A DNA stretch of 27,867 bases, taken from NCBI GenBank assembly GCA_027943245.1, contig JANDJZ010000215.1, forward strand, positions 1 to 27,867. Direction: 5' to 3'. Under the pieces are notes generated by a model. That model had not been told where the DNA came from. It ran no database searches and saw only the letters and a program-made list of their open reading frames with translations. The position numbers and the translations under genes are program-made. Each line of letters opens with the position of its first letter. Position 1 is the stretch's first letter. Shown here piece after piece: positions 10,639 to 21,050 of this stretch. The DNA is from Acanthamoeba sp. SK_2022b (Eukaryota > Discosea > Longamoebia > Acanthamoebidae).

Positions 10639-13600
10639 ATGTCGGGTGGAGATGAGCCAGATGCCGCGAGGTTGAGCATCAGTGGCGCGCTCAGGCAGTT
10701 GGAGACCAAGCTCGGCAGAGGCAAATTGGGACAAGGAAAAATCTATGCGCACCTGCTCGGATTCGAAGATGAAGAGCAGGCAGAACCCCTGCGAGTGAAA
10801 GGCACGGAGGACACATACACGAACGCTCTTGTGAAGATGCATGCCGCAGTCTATGCTCTCCGAGAAAAAGGACACAGGCAGGCCGCCACCGCGCTTGAGC
10901 TTCTCGTGCACAAGTGGCTCGCGTACTCCCTCCTGTCGCACCCGTTCGTTGGGCTGTTCATAGGCACACTAACCCCATCACCCTTCAAAAGGTCAACCGC
11001 GGTGTCTCTGCCAGCTGCTGATGAGGCTCCCTATTCCAAGGACGCCACACTCCCCATCACGGATCATCACTCCATTTTGTTGCTACTTCTCCTCCTGTCG
11101 CGGGACCATGCCGGTGCAGCCGAGCCTGTGCTCGGGCGGTTCGTGTGCCCTCCCTCTACTCCACTCTATGCCGACTGTCTTCGTTGCTCACCACCATCAC
11201 CGCCTCCTCTGCGGTGCTAGGATGGCGATCGACCTCTTGTCAGAGCTCAAGCCACCGGCCTCCGACGAGTCGTCCCTCGAGGCGACACTCCGTAGTCAGG
11301 AGTACGAAGAAGTGCACGTGACGCTGCCGCCTCGCCTCTTCACGACCTCACCGCTCTACGCCCTCAACGCCGAGGAGTCCTCCGCCCCCACTCTCGAGCG
11401 AAGCGCGGTGCCCGATCTCAGCGACCTTTCCGGCCCTCCTGTTCTTGGCAACATCTTTGGCGACCTCCTCCCAAGCGAGGGTAAGAAGGGGCATCTTTCA
11501 CACATGTGTTAACGGTCCAGCACCGCGTAGCTCACCTGCTGTCTCTCTCTCTCTCTCTCTCTCTCTCCAGAGACCGGCAATGCACAGAGCGAAGAGGCCA
11601 AGGACTCGCTGCCGCCTCCCTCTTCGACGCTCCTGGACGACCCGTTTTCGGTGCTGCCGCCGCTGCCCGCGGATCCATCTCTGACGCCTTCCATCTTTGA
11701 TGACTTCCTATCGTTTGCTTCGCCTGCCCCCCGTGGAGCGCACGAAGAAACAGCGACCAAGTTTGTGAAAAAGGCAAGGCCCGGCGTCGAGCAGGGGCGT
11801 GGACACGCGGCTTTGCCCTCAACTCTGCCGCCACAAGGTACTAGGCCAGCGACATCGCTGGCCTCACTGCGCAAGTCACTGACCTGTCGCGCACTAGTTG
11901 GCATGCAGCTGCGCTACGAGCCGCAGCTTCTCGTCGAGAAAGAAGTGGTGGAGTGCACTCTGCTCATGCTGCTGGGCGTCCAGTCTTGGCTGTTCGCTTG
12001 GGACGAAGTCAAAGAGGTACCTCCGTCGAGACATCATGTCCCCCCCAAAGAAACGAAAGCTCTGCCTCTAAGCCAGAATCCGCTGTTCATGCGCAGGCCT
12101 ACCGCATCGTGCCTCCTTGCGTCCGCCTTGCGGCCATGGAGGAGGCCAGCTTGACTTCGGTCCTCGGCAGCTTGGCACATCTTGGCACGATCCTTCAGCG
12201 ATTGCATGGCTTCGCGGTGCGGTTGGTGGACGGCGAGGGCATCACCGACGGCAAACTGGTACATGCCTCCTCTCTCCCTCCCACACACGCACTCGAGCGT
12301 GGGGTACAGCGGGACACGATGGGCGTGGTCATTTATTATTACGACACTCGGAAGGTGAGATTGATTCTGGGGCCCTTCACCTCTGGCTCCTTGGGCACGC
12401 CGTGCCGCCAGTACTCCTGCGTGGTGCCGTCCATCACGATGAGGCTGCCGGGCGTGAGGGCGTAGCGTCTTGGCGGCAGCTTCTTCTTGCGGCTGTGGCG
12501 CAGAACAAACGTTCTGGTCTCGCCCAGGGACAGCGAGGCCACGATGTTCTTGGGCCCGCACGTCTCGTTCACGCCTCTGGCCTCGTCATCGATGTGAAAT
12601 CCGATCGAGTCCTCGCCGTTGCGGTAGAGGTTGATGAGCACGTAGTCGAACGTGCACCGGTTTCCCAGTGCGGCTTCGATTGCGCTCTTCACCTTCAGGA
12701 CCTGTTCCGTCCACACCGTGGGGGGCTTCTTCTGGTACAGGGTGTCCACCTTCTTGTTCTCGGTGGACATCCAGCCCTGGGATCACCAAGGGTCAGATTT
12801 GGGAGCAAAAGCGCAAGCGGAGGCGACGGAGGATGAGGTGGTGGCGCAGACCTGCAAACGGGGCAGCTTGACCTTGGACCCGTCGGCCAGCGTCAGTTCG
12901 CTGTGCTCCCACGAGATCGTGGCCATCAGGTGGTCGTAGAGGGCCGAGGCCTCGTCGGGGCTGAGGAAGGACGGGCAGAAGTGAATGATCACGCCCTGGT
13001 CCAGGTCCTCCGTGACCAGCTGGTTGCTGGGCACCGTCGTAGTGGTTGTACCTTGGTCGCCCTCCATTTTTGATGGGGTTGTGGGTTGTTTGCTGTGTTG
13101 TTTTTGTGAACTGGTTTTATTAGGGCCAGCTGATTGGTTCTGCGGTTATTCGCGGCGGGTTTTCGCTGCTTCGCGTTCTTCGCACGCAATTAACTCCGCC
13201 GTTTTTGCAGGTGTGGCAAGCACTTGGGCGAGGCGTGCAAGACCGGGTGCGGCGCTGGCGGGAAAGGGTGCTCGCTCTGAGCTACCTGCCGTCGCCGCTG
13301 TTCGCGACGCAGGACGACGTGGCTGAGCTGCTCAACAAGCTGCAGGAGGCGAACACGGCCTTCAGCACGGACATCAAACACCACCCCTGCCTGTTCGAGC
13401 TGCTGCCGGGGACAGAGAGCGCAGGAGATGAAGAACAAGGCGACCAGAGCAAGACAAACAAGAAGCACAGACGCGTCGCCGACGACTTACGGCTGCTGCA
13501 CGTGGAGCAGTGCACAAGGCATATCCAGGGTTAGAAGGCGCCCACTCGCTTTGCCCATGCCATAGCCTAACGAGTCGTTCCGTCACAGATCTTGCCGCCT

Positions 13601-16549
13601 TCTTGATGGAAGCCCTCGCACGAATGTCTCTTACTGGCCAGACTCGTGAGGTGTGCACCCCTGCTCGCCCGCTTCCAAGTGTATTTTCTAGACTTTTATT
13701 CTCATTCTTTCATTTGCACAGGGTAAGTGGAGTGATAGGATGCCGTGCGGCGGACTCGAATGTATTTCCTACCTCTACAGCTTGGCCGCCGACACGCTGA
13801 TGGTGTGCACATCTCCTCCTCTCCACTGCCCGCGCGCTCTCTCTATTCGTGTCGACCAACCGCTTTGGGCTGCTACAGTGGGACTCCGAGCCGCAGGGCC
13901 GGGGTGACGTCGTCTTGGACCTATTCGCATGCAGCTGGCGTCCGTACGCCACCTTCCTGGAGCGACTCCTCGAAGAGGGCGTCTCGCCAACGATCGACCC
14001 GTTCCGTGACTTCTACCACGTCATTCCCTCGCAGGTAGAGTCGTGTGCTCCCAAACTCGCCTCACTGGCGTGCTCACCCCATTTCGCCTGTACAGGACAG
14101 GGAGGGCGAGTGGGAGGACATCGTCATCGAGACGCCGCGCCACCTGGCGCACGTCAAGCGAGGCCTTTGCGCCGTCGCCTTTGGGCTGTACGTTCTGGGC
14201 CGCGAGAAGACCGCAAAACAGGGCTACGTCGGCGACTTCTCGACGTCGGCCGACCGTCGGCCAAGCCAGAGCCTCTGCTATCCCTCCCTGCGCGACTTTG
14301 TCCAGCAAGACCGGTACGGTTGCCGACCCTCATGGAGAGCGCGATGGCCGTGGACCTACACTTATGGGAGCCACGATCGTGGCCGTCGCACAGAGATGTG
14401 GCGAGCGTGGAATCGGTGCACGACTGGTCGGACATGTTCGTGGTCATGCCTCCCTCGCAGCTGGGAAGCTCGGTCTACGCAGAGGAAGCGGGGAAAGTCA
14501 ATGAGAAGAAGAGGGAGAGCGGCGATGGTCTCGATAACGACCAGCTGGCGCTCGCCCGAGTAGCTACCACTTCGAACGAAGGGTGGATGTTCTTGGATGC
14601 CATCACGCAAGACCGCATCGCCTCGAAAGTGGCCGAGCGGTACGCCCCGCTCTGCCCGCTGTTCGGCTCCGCCAACGCGCTCGCGTGCGTGTGGTCTGTT
14701 GTGGGTCGTCACACATGTGTTTCTCGACAGATACGAACGGGTCAGCGTGGCCCTGCGTCACTACGTGATCGACCAGAGCGGCGTGTTGGACGAGCTGCGC
14801 TTCCTGCATTCGACCTGCCTACTGGCTTCGCCACTCTCCCTGACCCTCGCGCAAGCGCTGCACGGACTGGTCGTCGATCCACCGTTGGTGCGATATTCCC
14901 CACCACTACCACCGCCACTCCAACAATCTCTTTGCTTTGTTGACCAAAAAAACCGATCGCTTGATGTACTCGCGCCATCGCCAGATGTGGGGAGTGGCGC
15001 AGCGACGGAAGATCAACGGCATGCTACGCGACACTCTGTCGCTTCATTTGGGCAGCCACTGCAACCACGACGAACAGGACGAGACCCTCCAGCACGGTCC
15101 CGGCCGCGGACCCGTCGCGACAACCGCCCGCCGTTGCGACGCCTGCTACGCTCAGAAGCTCTCGTTCGGCTTTGGCCTGTGCGAGACCACGGACCAGGCC
15201 GCCAGGACGCAACAAGGTGCGTGCGCCTGATGGTTTAATTTGGTTTGTGAGGTGGGCTCACACGCCTAGTCTTGGCCTTTGGTTGCCTTTGCGTGTCCGC
15301 ACAGGACCGCTGGGCGTGCTGAATGAGCTGGCGTGGGACTACCACCTTGTTTGGCCCGCCTACCTCGTGATCGACCGCCAGGCCATGTTCAAGATAAATC
15401 GGTTGTTCGGCTTTCTGGTCAAAGTGCAGGTGAGTCTTACCCGCTTTACGCTGTACTACGGCACACTGGGCTTATGCGTGCCTAACGGTCAATGGCCCGT
15501 GCGCCACGTCCAAGGTCGCGCAAGTGGCGCTGTCCCAATCGTGGATGCTCTTGAAACAGACGCGGGGCCACCGCCAGCTCAACCTGCCATCGGTCATCTT
15601 GTGCGTTGCCCTTCTTTTCTATCGACCGGCCGTTAGAGAGGAAAAAGCCCTTAAATGGTTAATGTCTTCATTCATGTAACGGCCTGCAGGCAAGAGATGC
15701 GACACGTACTGAGCGTGTTGGGCGAGGACACCAGCCGACAGGTGCATCATGTGTTCTGGCAGGCCTTTGTCTCTGCCTTTGCCGAGGTGGCCCTCCTTAC
15801 TTTGTGCGTCGCGCTGAATCTCGCGTAGATCGCTGACCTCACCTCCGCGCGCGCGGCGCCATCAGGCCAATGACGTGCAGGCCATGCAAGAGTGCCTCCA
15901 CAAGCGGTTCCTCGACCCGGCCCTGTCGTAGTACGTCGCCTGCCGCTTCTTGCTGATCGCTCTGCAGTTTGGGCGCGCAGCTCTTTGCAATCCGCCAGTT
16001 TGCTGTGAAGAGCTCCGTTCCGGCGCCACACAACGGCAACCACCATTGGTTCCAATCGTAACTGACCCTGTCGAACTGTCCAGCTGCTTCCTCAACAGGG
16101 ACAGCGCGGGCCTGCTACACCTCGTTGAGAAGATGCTCTCCTACGCGCTCGTCATGCAACGCTACGTGGAAGCGTTGGCGCGAAGGCTGCGGGACGATTG
16201 GGTCGGCGCAGGTCGTAAGGCTGGCGCGGGGCCTCGATCTTATCCCGATTTGAAGGGAAAACCCGGAGGAGCAAGCTGTGCTGGGCCAACGGCTGCCAAA
16301 GCTGACCGACCCGCCACCGTTGGCGCTGGCGGCCCGGCGGCCGTGGAGCTCACGGAAAGCGAGGAGAGGGAATTCGGCGCGTTGCGATCTAGCTTCGCCC
16401 AGCACGTCGGCGCCTTCATCGACCTTATGGCCCAGCTCTCGCACGTGGCCTCTGCCGACTTCCGGTCCCTGCTCCTCACCCAGTGCAACTTCAACCACTA
16501 CTACCACCATCTCGCTGCCACCGATGCCGGCGTGCCGAACGCCGTGTAG
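10639..16549 (+). CDS. Gamma-tubulin complex component, GCP5/GCP6 type (Spc97/Spc98 family)
   Basis: This is a structural subunit of the ring that nucleates microtubules. The start MSGGDEPDAARLS follows an A-rich leader. After a low-complexity N-terminal third comes the first GRIP region: LRYEPQLLVEKEVVECTLLM, LLGVQSWLFAWDEVKE, then LTSVLGSLAHLGTILQRLHG and FAVRLVDGEGITDGKL joined to VWQALGRGVQDRVRRW. Later blocks are DLAAFLMEALARMSL, FACSWRPYATFLERLLEEGV, FRDFYHVIPSQ, FVQQD-RDVASVESVHDW and AITQDRIASKVAERYAPLCP. The C-terminal GRIP2 region shows LNELAWDYHLVWPAYLVIDR, KINRLFGFLVKVQ, VALSQSWMLLKQ, EMRHVLSVLGED, NDVQAMQECLHKRFLDPALS and LLHLVEKMLSYALVMQRYVE. About 17 or more introns are needed; the exon structure at 10910-11220 is unresolved. 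One 952-nt intron contains an antisense AlkB gene. An AATAAA at 16849-16854 may end the transcript. GCP5 is the closest match from memory, but GCP6 is not excluded. Confidence 0.85.
11542..11567 (+). repeat. (TC)13 tract at a GCP intron 3' end
   Basis: A pure TC dinucleotide run sits just before the CCAG 3' splice site at about 11568-11571, so it doubles as the polypyrimidine tract of the intron that begins at the GTAAGAAG after LLPSE. Confidence 0.9.
12339..13067 (-). CDS. AlkB-family Fe(II)/2-oxoglutarate dioxygenase (ALKBH2/3 type), nested gene
   Basis: This family directly reverses 1-methyladenine and 3-methylcytosine damage in DNA or RNA, using Fe(II), oxygen and 2-oxoglutarate and releasing formaldehyde. 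Two exons are joined by a 75-nt GT-AG intron (12851-12777) to give KVKLPRLQ-GWMSTENKKVDT. Catalytic features are all present: NLYRNGEDSIGFHIDDEA with the H-x-D metal ligands, IVASLSLGETRTFVLRH, SLIVMDGTTQEYWRHGVPKE with the second metal His, and RINLTFRVS with the Arg that binds 2-oxoglutarate. The N-terminal part DQGVIIHFCPSFLSPDEASA is typical of ALKBH2/3. The stop TAA at 12341-12339 is followed at once by an AATAAA on the same strand. The whole gene lies antisense within one intron (12259-13210) of the GCP gene. ALKBH2 against ALKBH3 cannot be settled by eye. Confidence 0.93.
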
Positions 16550-17328
16550 CCGTTGGCGGCCAACCGAGCCTACTGGAATGGAGCGCGCGCATAACATGTT
16601 GAACTTGTCTTCGCGACGATGGGTGAGCCGCTGTGTGTACCTAAGGAGCCAGCCTGGTTCCGATGAACAGCTGAAAAACGCGGAACACGCGATCCGTGCG
16701 GAACGCCGCCTGCAGATTGGGCGGCCACCTCGATTGCCGGAACCAACCCACAGCGTTTCCGTGGAATTTCACAAGACCTCACGTGTGGTTGGTTGACGCT
16801 TCGTGGCATTACGCCGGTGTCGTCAACGGTTGGTTCGGATGGTTAACGAATAAATGTCGACTGGAAGAAGAAAGGAAATAGGTGAGCGCGTGCGTTCTTG
16901 TCTTTGACGTCTTTTTTCTGAAGGTCGTGTGAGTCTTCGCGTTCGCAGAGTGTGCGCTCACCCCGAGAGGTACTGCCCTCTCTTCATCCTTTAGATCATG
17001 TTCGTTTTTTCTCTGTTGTCCTCTTCGTCTCTCGTTCCACGCGGCAACGTTGAGGCACAGCGCGTGCGCGGCACCGCCCCGGAGTCTGGCATTCCGTTGC
17101 GGTCGCCTGCACGTGAACACGTTGAACATTACCCGCCAGGACAAGTTAGTTAGAAACGGAGCCAAGAGAGCAGCCACGCACAGCACGGATACTGATAGCG
17201 CTGTTCGTCTTTAGGTGCGTCTGCGAGAGGCAAAAAACGAAGCAAAGTCGGGCGCAGGTGACGAACTTAAGTTTTCCAGCCGGCGGCGACGGCTGTTGTT
17301 GAAGGCAAACAGAGAGAGGGGGAGGAGG
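16550..17328. other. Gap between GCP stop and RFX start
   Basis: These 779 bases probably hold the GCP 3' UTR (AATAAA at 16849-16854) and the RFX gene's promoter and 5' leader. A 125-codon frame on the minus strand (16809-17186) covers part of it but resembles no family and overlaps the probable leader, so it is not called. An in-frame extension of the RFX frame back to 17215 has no ATG and follows a TTTAG that could be a 3' splice site, which suggests a spliced leader exon. Confidence 0.45.
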
Positions 17329-20300
17329 ATGATCAGCCCACCGAGCCCCACGACGTCGCCCGGGAGCAGCGGCACTACTTCATCGCCGACGGTGTCCAGT
17401 AATAATAAGAAGCCTAAGCAGTGGCGCTGGGCCGAGAACGACTTCCCCAACAGAGACATCGACTACGAGGTCAAGATTCACAAGGACGAGGCCCTGCCAC
17501 TCATCGAAACATGGTGTGCCTTCCTCCCCTTTCCCTCCCTCCCTCCCGCTCATCTTCCCTCCCTCCCCATTTCTCCTCTCTTTCGTCTTTTCAACCGTCG
17601 CTTTGCCTCCCTCCGGAGCCAAACCCCGCGCCATCTTTATCTGTTGTCGGAACTGCTTTGGGCGCCACAGCAACACTGTTCGCCTCGTTCCCTCACAGCC
17701 ACCCTAGATTAGGCGATTCACACACATTTTTTCTTAAATAACGATAACACATGCTACATATCTCGTCGCACACCCAGCACATCGCGCCTTGTGTGGCGTT
17801 AACTCAGGCCCTGCTCCCACACCAAACACGCAGGCTGAAGGACAACTACGAGAGGCGGGCAGGAGTGTGCACGGCCAAGCGCGGACTGTACGCCGACTAC
17901 CTGTCCTTTTGCAGGGACAACCGTGCGTAGCACCCCCTGTGGTGTGAGCCCTTGGGTCGTGTGCTCGCGAAACCAACAACGAATCGTTTGCGTGTGATCA
18001 TCGTGACCGGACAGGCGTCGAGACAAGCAACAACTCGGCGTTCGGCAAGGTGTTCAAGAAGGTCTTCCCGGGAGTGGAGACACGCAGACTGGGCAAGCGT
18101 AGCAGCAACATGACGTTCTACCATGACTTTGCTCGGAAAGGTACTGGAAAATCGGCCTGGTTGCTCCCCACCTTTCCGGATCGTCGTGTTGCATGGCTAC
18201 CTATTAATTTATCGCTTGTGTAATTATATACTCGCTGTGGGCTCACGGGCGGGTCGGGACAGGCACCACGGCGGCGGGACCGTCCACCATGGCCGCGGTG
18301 TCGGACGCAGTGACGCCGCTGCGACGACCGAAGCGAAGTCTGAAGAAGAGGAAGGAGCGGCCGCCGACGGCCAAGGGCTGTTCGGTAGACGAGGACGACG
18401 CCGACGGTGAATGCGATCAAGAAGAACCCCTGGCCAAGGAACCACGCCGGTTGTCCTCGGCCAAGGTCGCGCCGCGGCTTCGCGGGGGCGCTGGTCCGAT
18501 CGAGAACGGCGACGAGATCAAGCGCGAGACCGCCAGCAGCCTCAATGTACGCGTGCGTGTGCTGTGTGGTGGCTCAACCCAATGCGAGAGGCTCACACCC
18601 TCTTTCGTGCAGGAGAATGGCGAGCTGCGATTGCAGCCCGCCCAAACGCAGAAGCTGGCGGTACTGATGAACTACTCCGACACCTACTGGAGGTTTGTGT
18701 TCTCTCTGGAATATTTTATTATTAGTTATTTTTTAATTTTTTTGTTTATTTATTTGTTTGTTATTATTTTATTTGGTTGGGCCTCCCGCACTGATCGGGC
18801 GAATACTACTATCCAGGGAGGTGTGGGCGCTGTCGGCCCTCAATCCGGCGTGCTTGGAGAGCAAGACTGTGTCGGCCCTCTTCTTCTCTCCTCCGGGCGC
18901 GGAGCCAGATATCGACCCGGTCCTCGCGTTGAGCACCTACCACGCTCTCTCCGTGGGTACGGCGCGGCACGACACAGACACAACGCACACGCACGCACGC
19001 ACGCGCTCATACACATATACACACAAGCGAGAGAGAGAGAGAGAGAGACGAGCAAAAGCGCATTCGCGTGTGGCGGGGTGACAACGGGTTGCTCATCGGT
19101 GGTCGTTGTCACAGGCGCGTTCTTGGTCGGCGACTTGGACGCGGCCGAGGGCCTCTTTGAACAGACGAGGCACCAGCTCGGCGGCGTGTTCGACACGACC
19201 CACTACGACGTGGCCAACGCCCTGTGCGGCATCGCCTTTTGGTACATATAGAGAAGCCATCATTGTCGCCGGCTCACGCCCCCCCCCCCCAAACCTAACC
19301 CACAACAAACTCGCCCCTCTTATTAGGCATCGATTTGCGTGCACCAGCCGAAAACAGCTCGATGAGCGAACGATCTACTACCTCAACCAATGCCTCCAGA
19401 TTTGCCGAAACCTGCGGGACACCAACAGCGACATCTATCTGACGGCCATGAGGTCTGTCTACTCCCCCCCCCCCCTTTCCTCTTCTCCCTCTCCAGCTGT
19501 CTCTGGCGCTGACTCCCCCATCCTCTGTTGGGTCGTCAAACTCGGTCAACTGTTGCAGAGAGTGGGGCTATTTCGTCGGATATTCGGAGGAGTGGCTCAA
19601 GGTGATCGACGAGGCCGAACGAAACAAGCTCGCCGACCCCTACGCGCCAGCCTACACGCGGCACTGGTCCATCGACCCCAAGTGCGCCTCGCCACCCTCA
19701 CTCGTGCGCGTTGCGTGTGCGCGTTTGTGTGCGCGTGTGTGTGCGATCACTGACACGGCCAGCGCCCGCGCGCAGGTACATACTGATACACACGGACCAG
19801 AGGGGGCTCTTCAACGGCGTGTGTCGCGAGGTGGAGAATTTTTACCGGCTGCTTCTCCGCTACGAGAAGGAGGTGCGCGGGGAGCTGGGCTACGGCGAGG
19901 GAGCGGCCCCCGCCGGCGGGAACGACGTTCTCGGGGACGGGCGACGCGACCCCAAGGCCAAGTGGAGGGGCGACGGGCGGGGGCATCCCGCGCCGCGGAC
20001 GGCCAGCGAGGACGTCGTGCGATCGTGGCGACGCGAGCTGTACATACAAAAGAGCGTGGTCGACGACTTCACGAGGAAGATCCTGCAGGGCGAGATGAAG
20101 TTCCTGCCGCTGGCCACCTCCATCATCATCCACATGACGCTCATGCTTCATGTGCGTTACTTCACGGCGGCTGGTATGCCCCTCCTCCTCCTCCTCTTCG
20201 TGTGTATGAGGTGATGCGTGTGCTCATCGTTGCGGCGTCGTGTCACAGGGCAAGTGGAAATGGGTCGACAGGCGGCGGCGATGCTGGTCAAGCTGTTGAT

Positions 20301-20806
20301 CTCTCTGCCCAAGGCCTTCAAGGCAGTTTTGATGTCGCGAATGGAGGGAGAGATCAGAGGCATGCCCCTCCCCCATCCTCCCCGCTCCCGCCAGCTCCGT
20401 TTGTGCCAATCGATTGGCCTGGGCGACCACGCGTTCTCATTGTGGCCAACAACAACAACAAACAACAACAGAGTTCGTGGCGGTGCTGGAGAAGCGATGG
20501 CTGAGCTGCTTCACGCGATTACTAGCCGAGTTCCAGGGGCGCTTCGTGCAGCTGGCCAGCCTGAAGGAGTTCTGCGCGGCCCAGCTCGCGCTGCGACGAC
20601 GAGACGACGAATCCAGCGGGACGGGGGCCAACGACGACGAGCCACCCGAGTACACGACGGGCAACGCCGGCCAGAACCTCGAGCCCACCGGGCGCGAGAA
20701 GGAGGAGCTCCTCCACTACTTCCTTGCCGGCCCCGTGGCCGGCATCGCCGAGCGAACCAGCCGTGATGCGGCGTTGCCCGAGTCGGCGGTCCGCGATCGT
20801 TGCTAG
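17329..20806 (+). CDS. RFX-family transcription factor with long C-terminal regulatory region
   Basis: The start is MISPPSPTTSPGSSG at 17329. The RFX winged-helix DNA-binding domain begins near residue 55 and is built from four exons: ALPLIETW-LKDNYERRAG, CTAKRGLYADYLSFCRDN, SAFGKVFKKVFPGVETRRLG and KRSSNMTFYHDFARK. These match the family pattern (W-L-x-x-N-Y, R-x-x-L-Y-x-x-Y, FGK-x-x, RRLG-x-R-x-x-S). The introns between them (for example 17514-17833) keep frame. A basic, probably nuclear-localising stretch follows (RRPKRSLKKRKERPP). Further on, helical blocks such as YSDTYWREVWALSALNPACL, TYHALSVG, FLVGDLDAAEGLFEQTRHQL, YYLNQCLQICRNLRDTNSDI and ELYIQKSVVDDFTRKILQGE recall the regulatory halves of fungal-type factors (inference). 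The C-terminus ends VRDRC at 20806. Whether the 3' exons belong to this gene rests on continuous frame-keeping splices and the absence of an intergenic gap. Confidence 0.85.
18970..19048 (+). repeat. CA-rich and (GA)n microsatellites in an RFX-gene intron
   Basis: A CACA/CGCACG-rich stretch is followed by about ten GA units ending near 19048. It lies between the exon ending TYHALSVG and the one beginning AFLVGDLDAAE, so it is intronic. Confidence 0.85.
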
Positions 20807-21050
20807 GACGCGTTTGCCAACACGAAGAGAGAAGGAGTGACTTACAGCGAAGGAAGAGAGAAGAGAGATCTAGAGATCAGAGGACTGACGCGTAGAGGCA
20901 GCCTTGCCTATCCAGAGAGGATTAAAATATTCATTTTTCCGCGCCCCACCTTATCGCAAGGCTGTGCCTCAAGGGTAATGTTGTTGTATTTTATTTTTAT
21001 TATTTATACATTAAAACAAGAACTCGAGGAAGCGTCACGAAGCGATCGTC
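20807..21050. promoter_or_regulatory. RFX 3' end and ammonium-transporter promoter region
   Basis: These 244 bases lie between tandem genes. An ATTAAA near 20922 could serve as poly(A) signal for the RFX gene. An AT-rich patch at about 20985-21015 containing TTTATACATTAAAA lies 40-60 nt before the transporter start and may be its core promoter. Confidence 0.4.

Noticed and set aside
10639..16549. Reading the GCP region as two separate plus-strand genes flanking AlkB
   Set aside because: The first part ends in the middle of the N-terminal GRIP region, and splicing 12258 to 13211 keeps phase and family order. A stand-alone second gene would lack a start and N-terminus.
16809..17186. 125-codon minus-strand frame
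   Set aside because: It has no family resemblance and biased Arg/Ser/Thr composition, and it overlaps probable UTR and promoter sequence of flanking genes.
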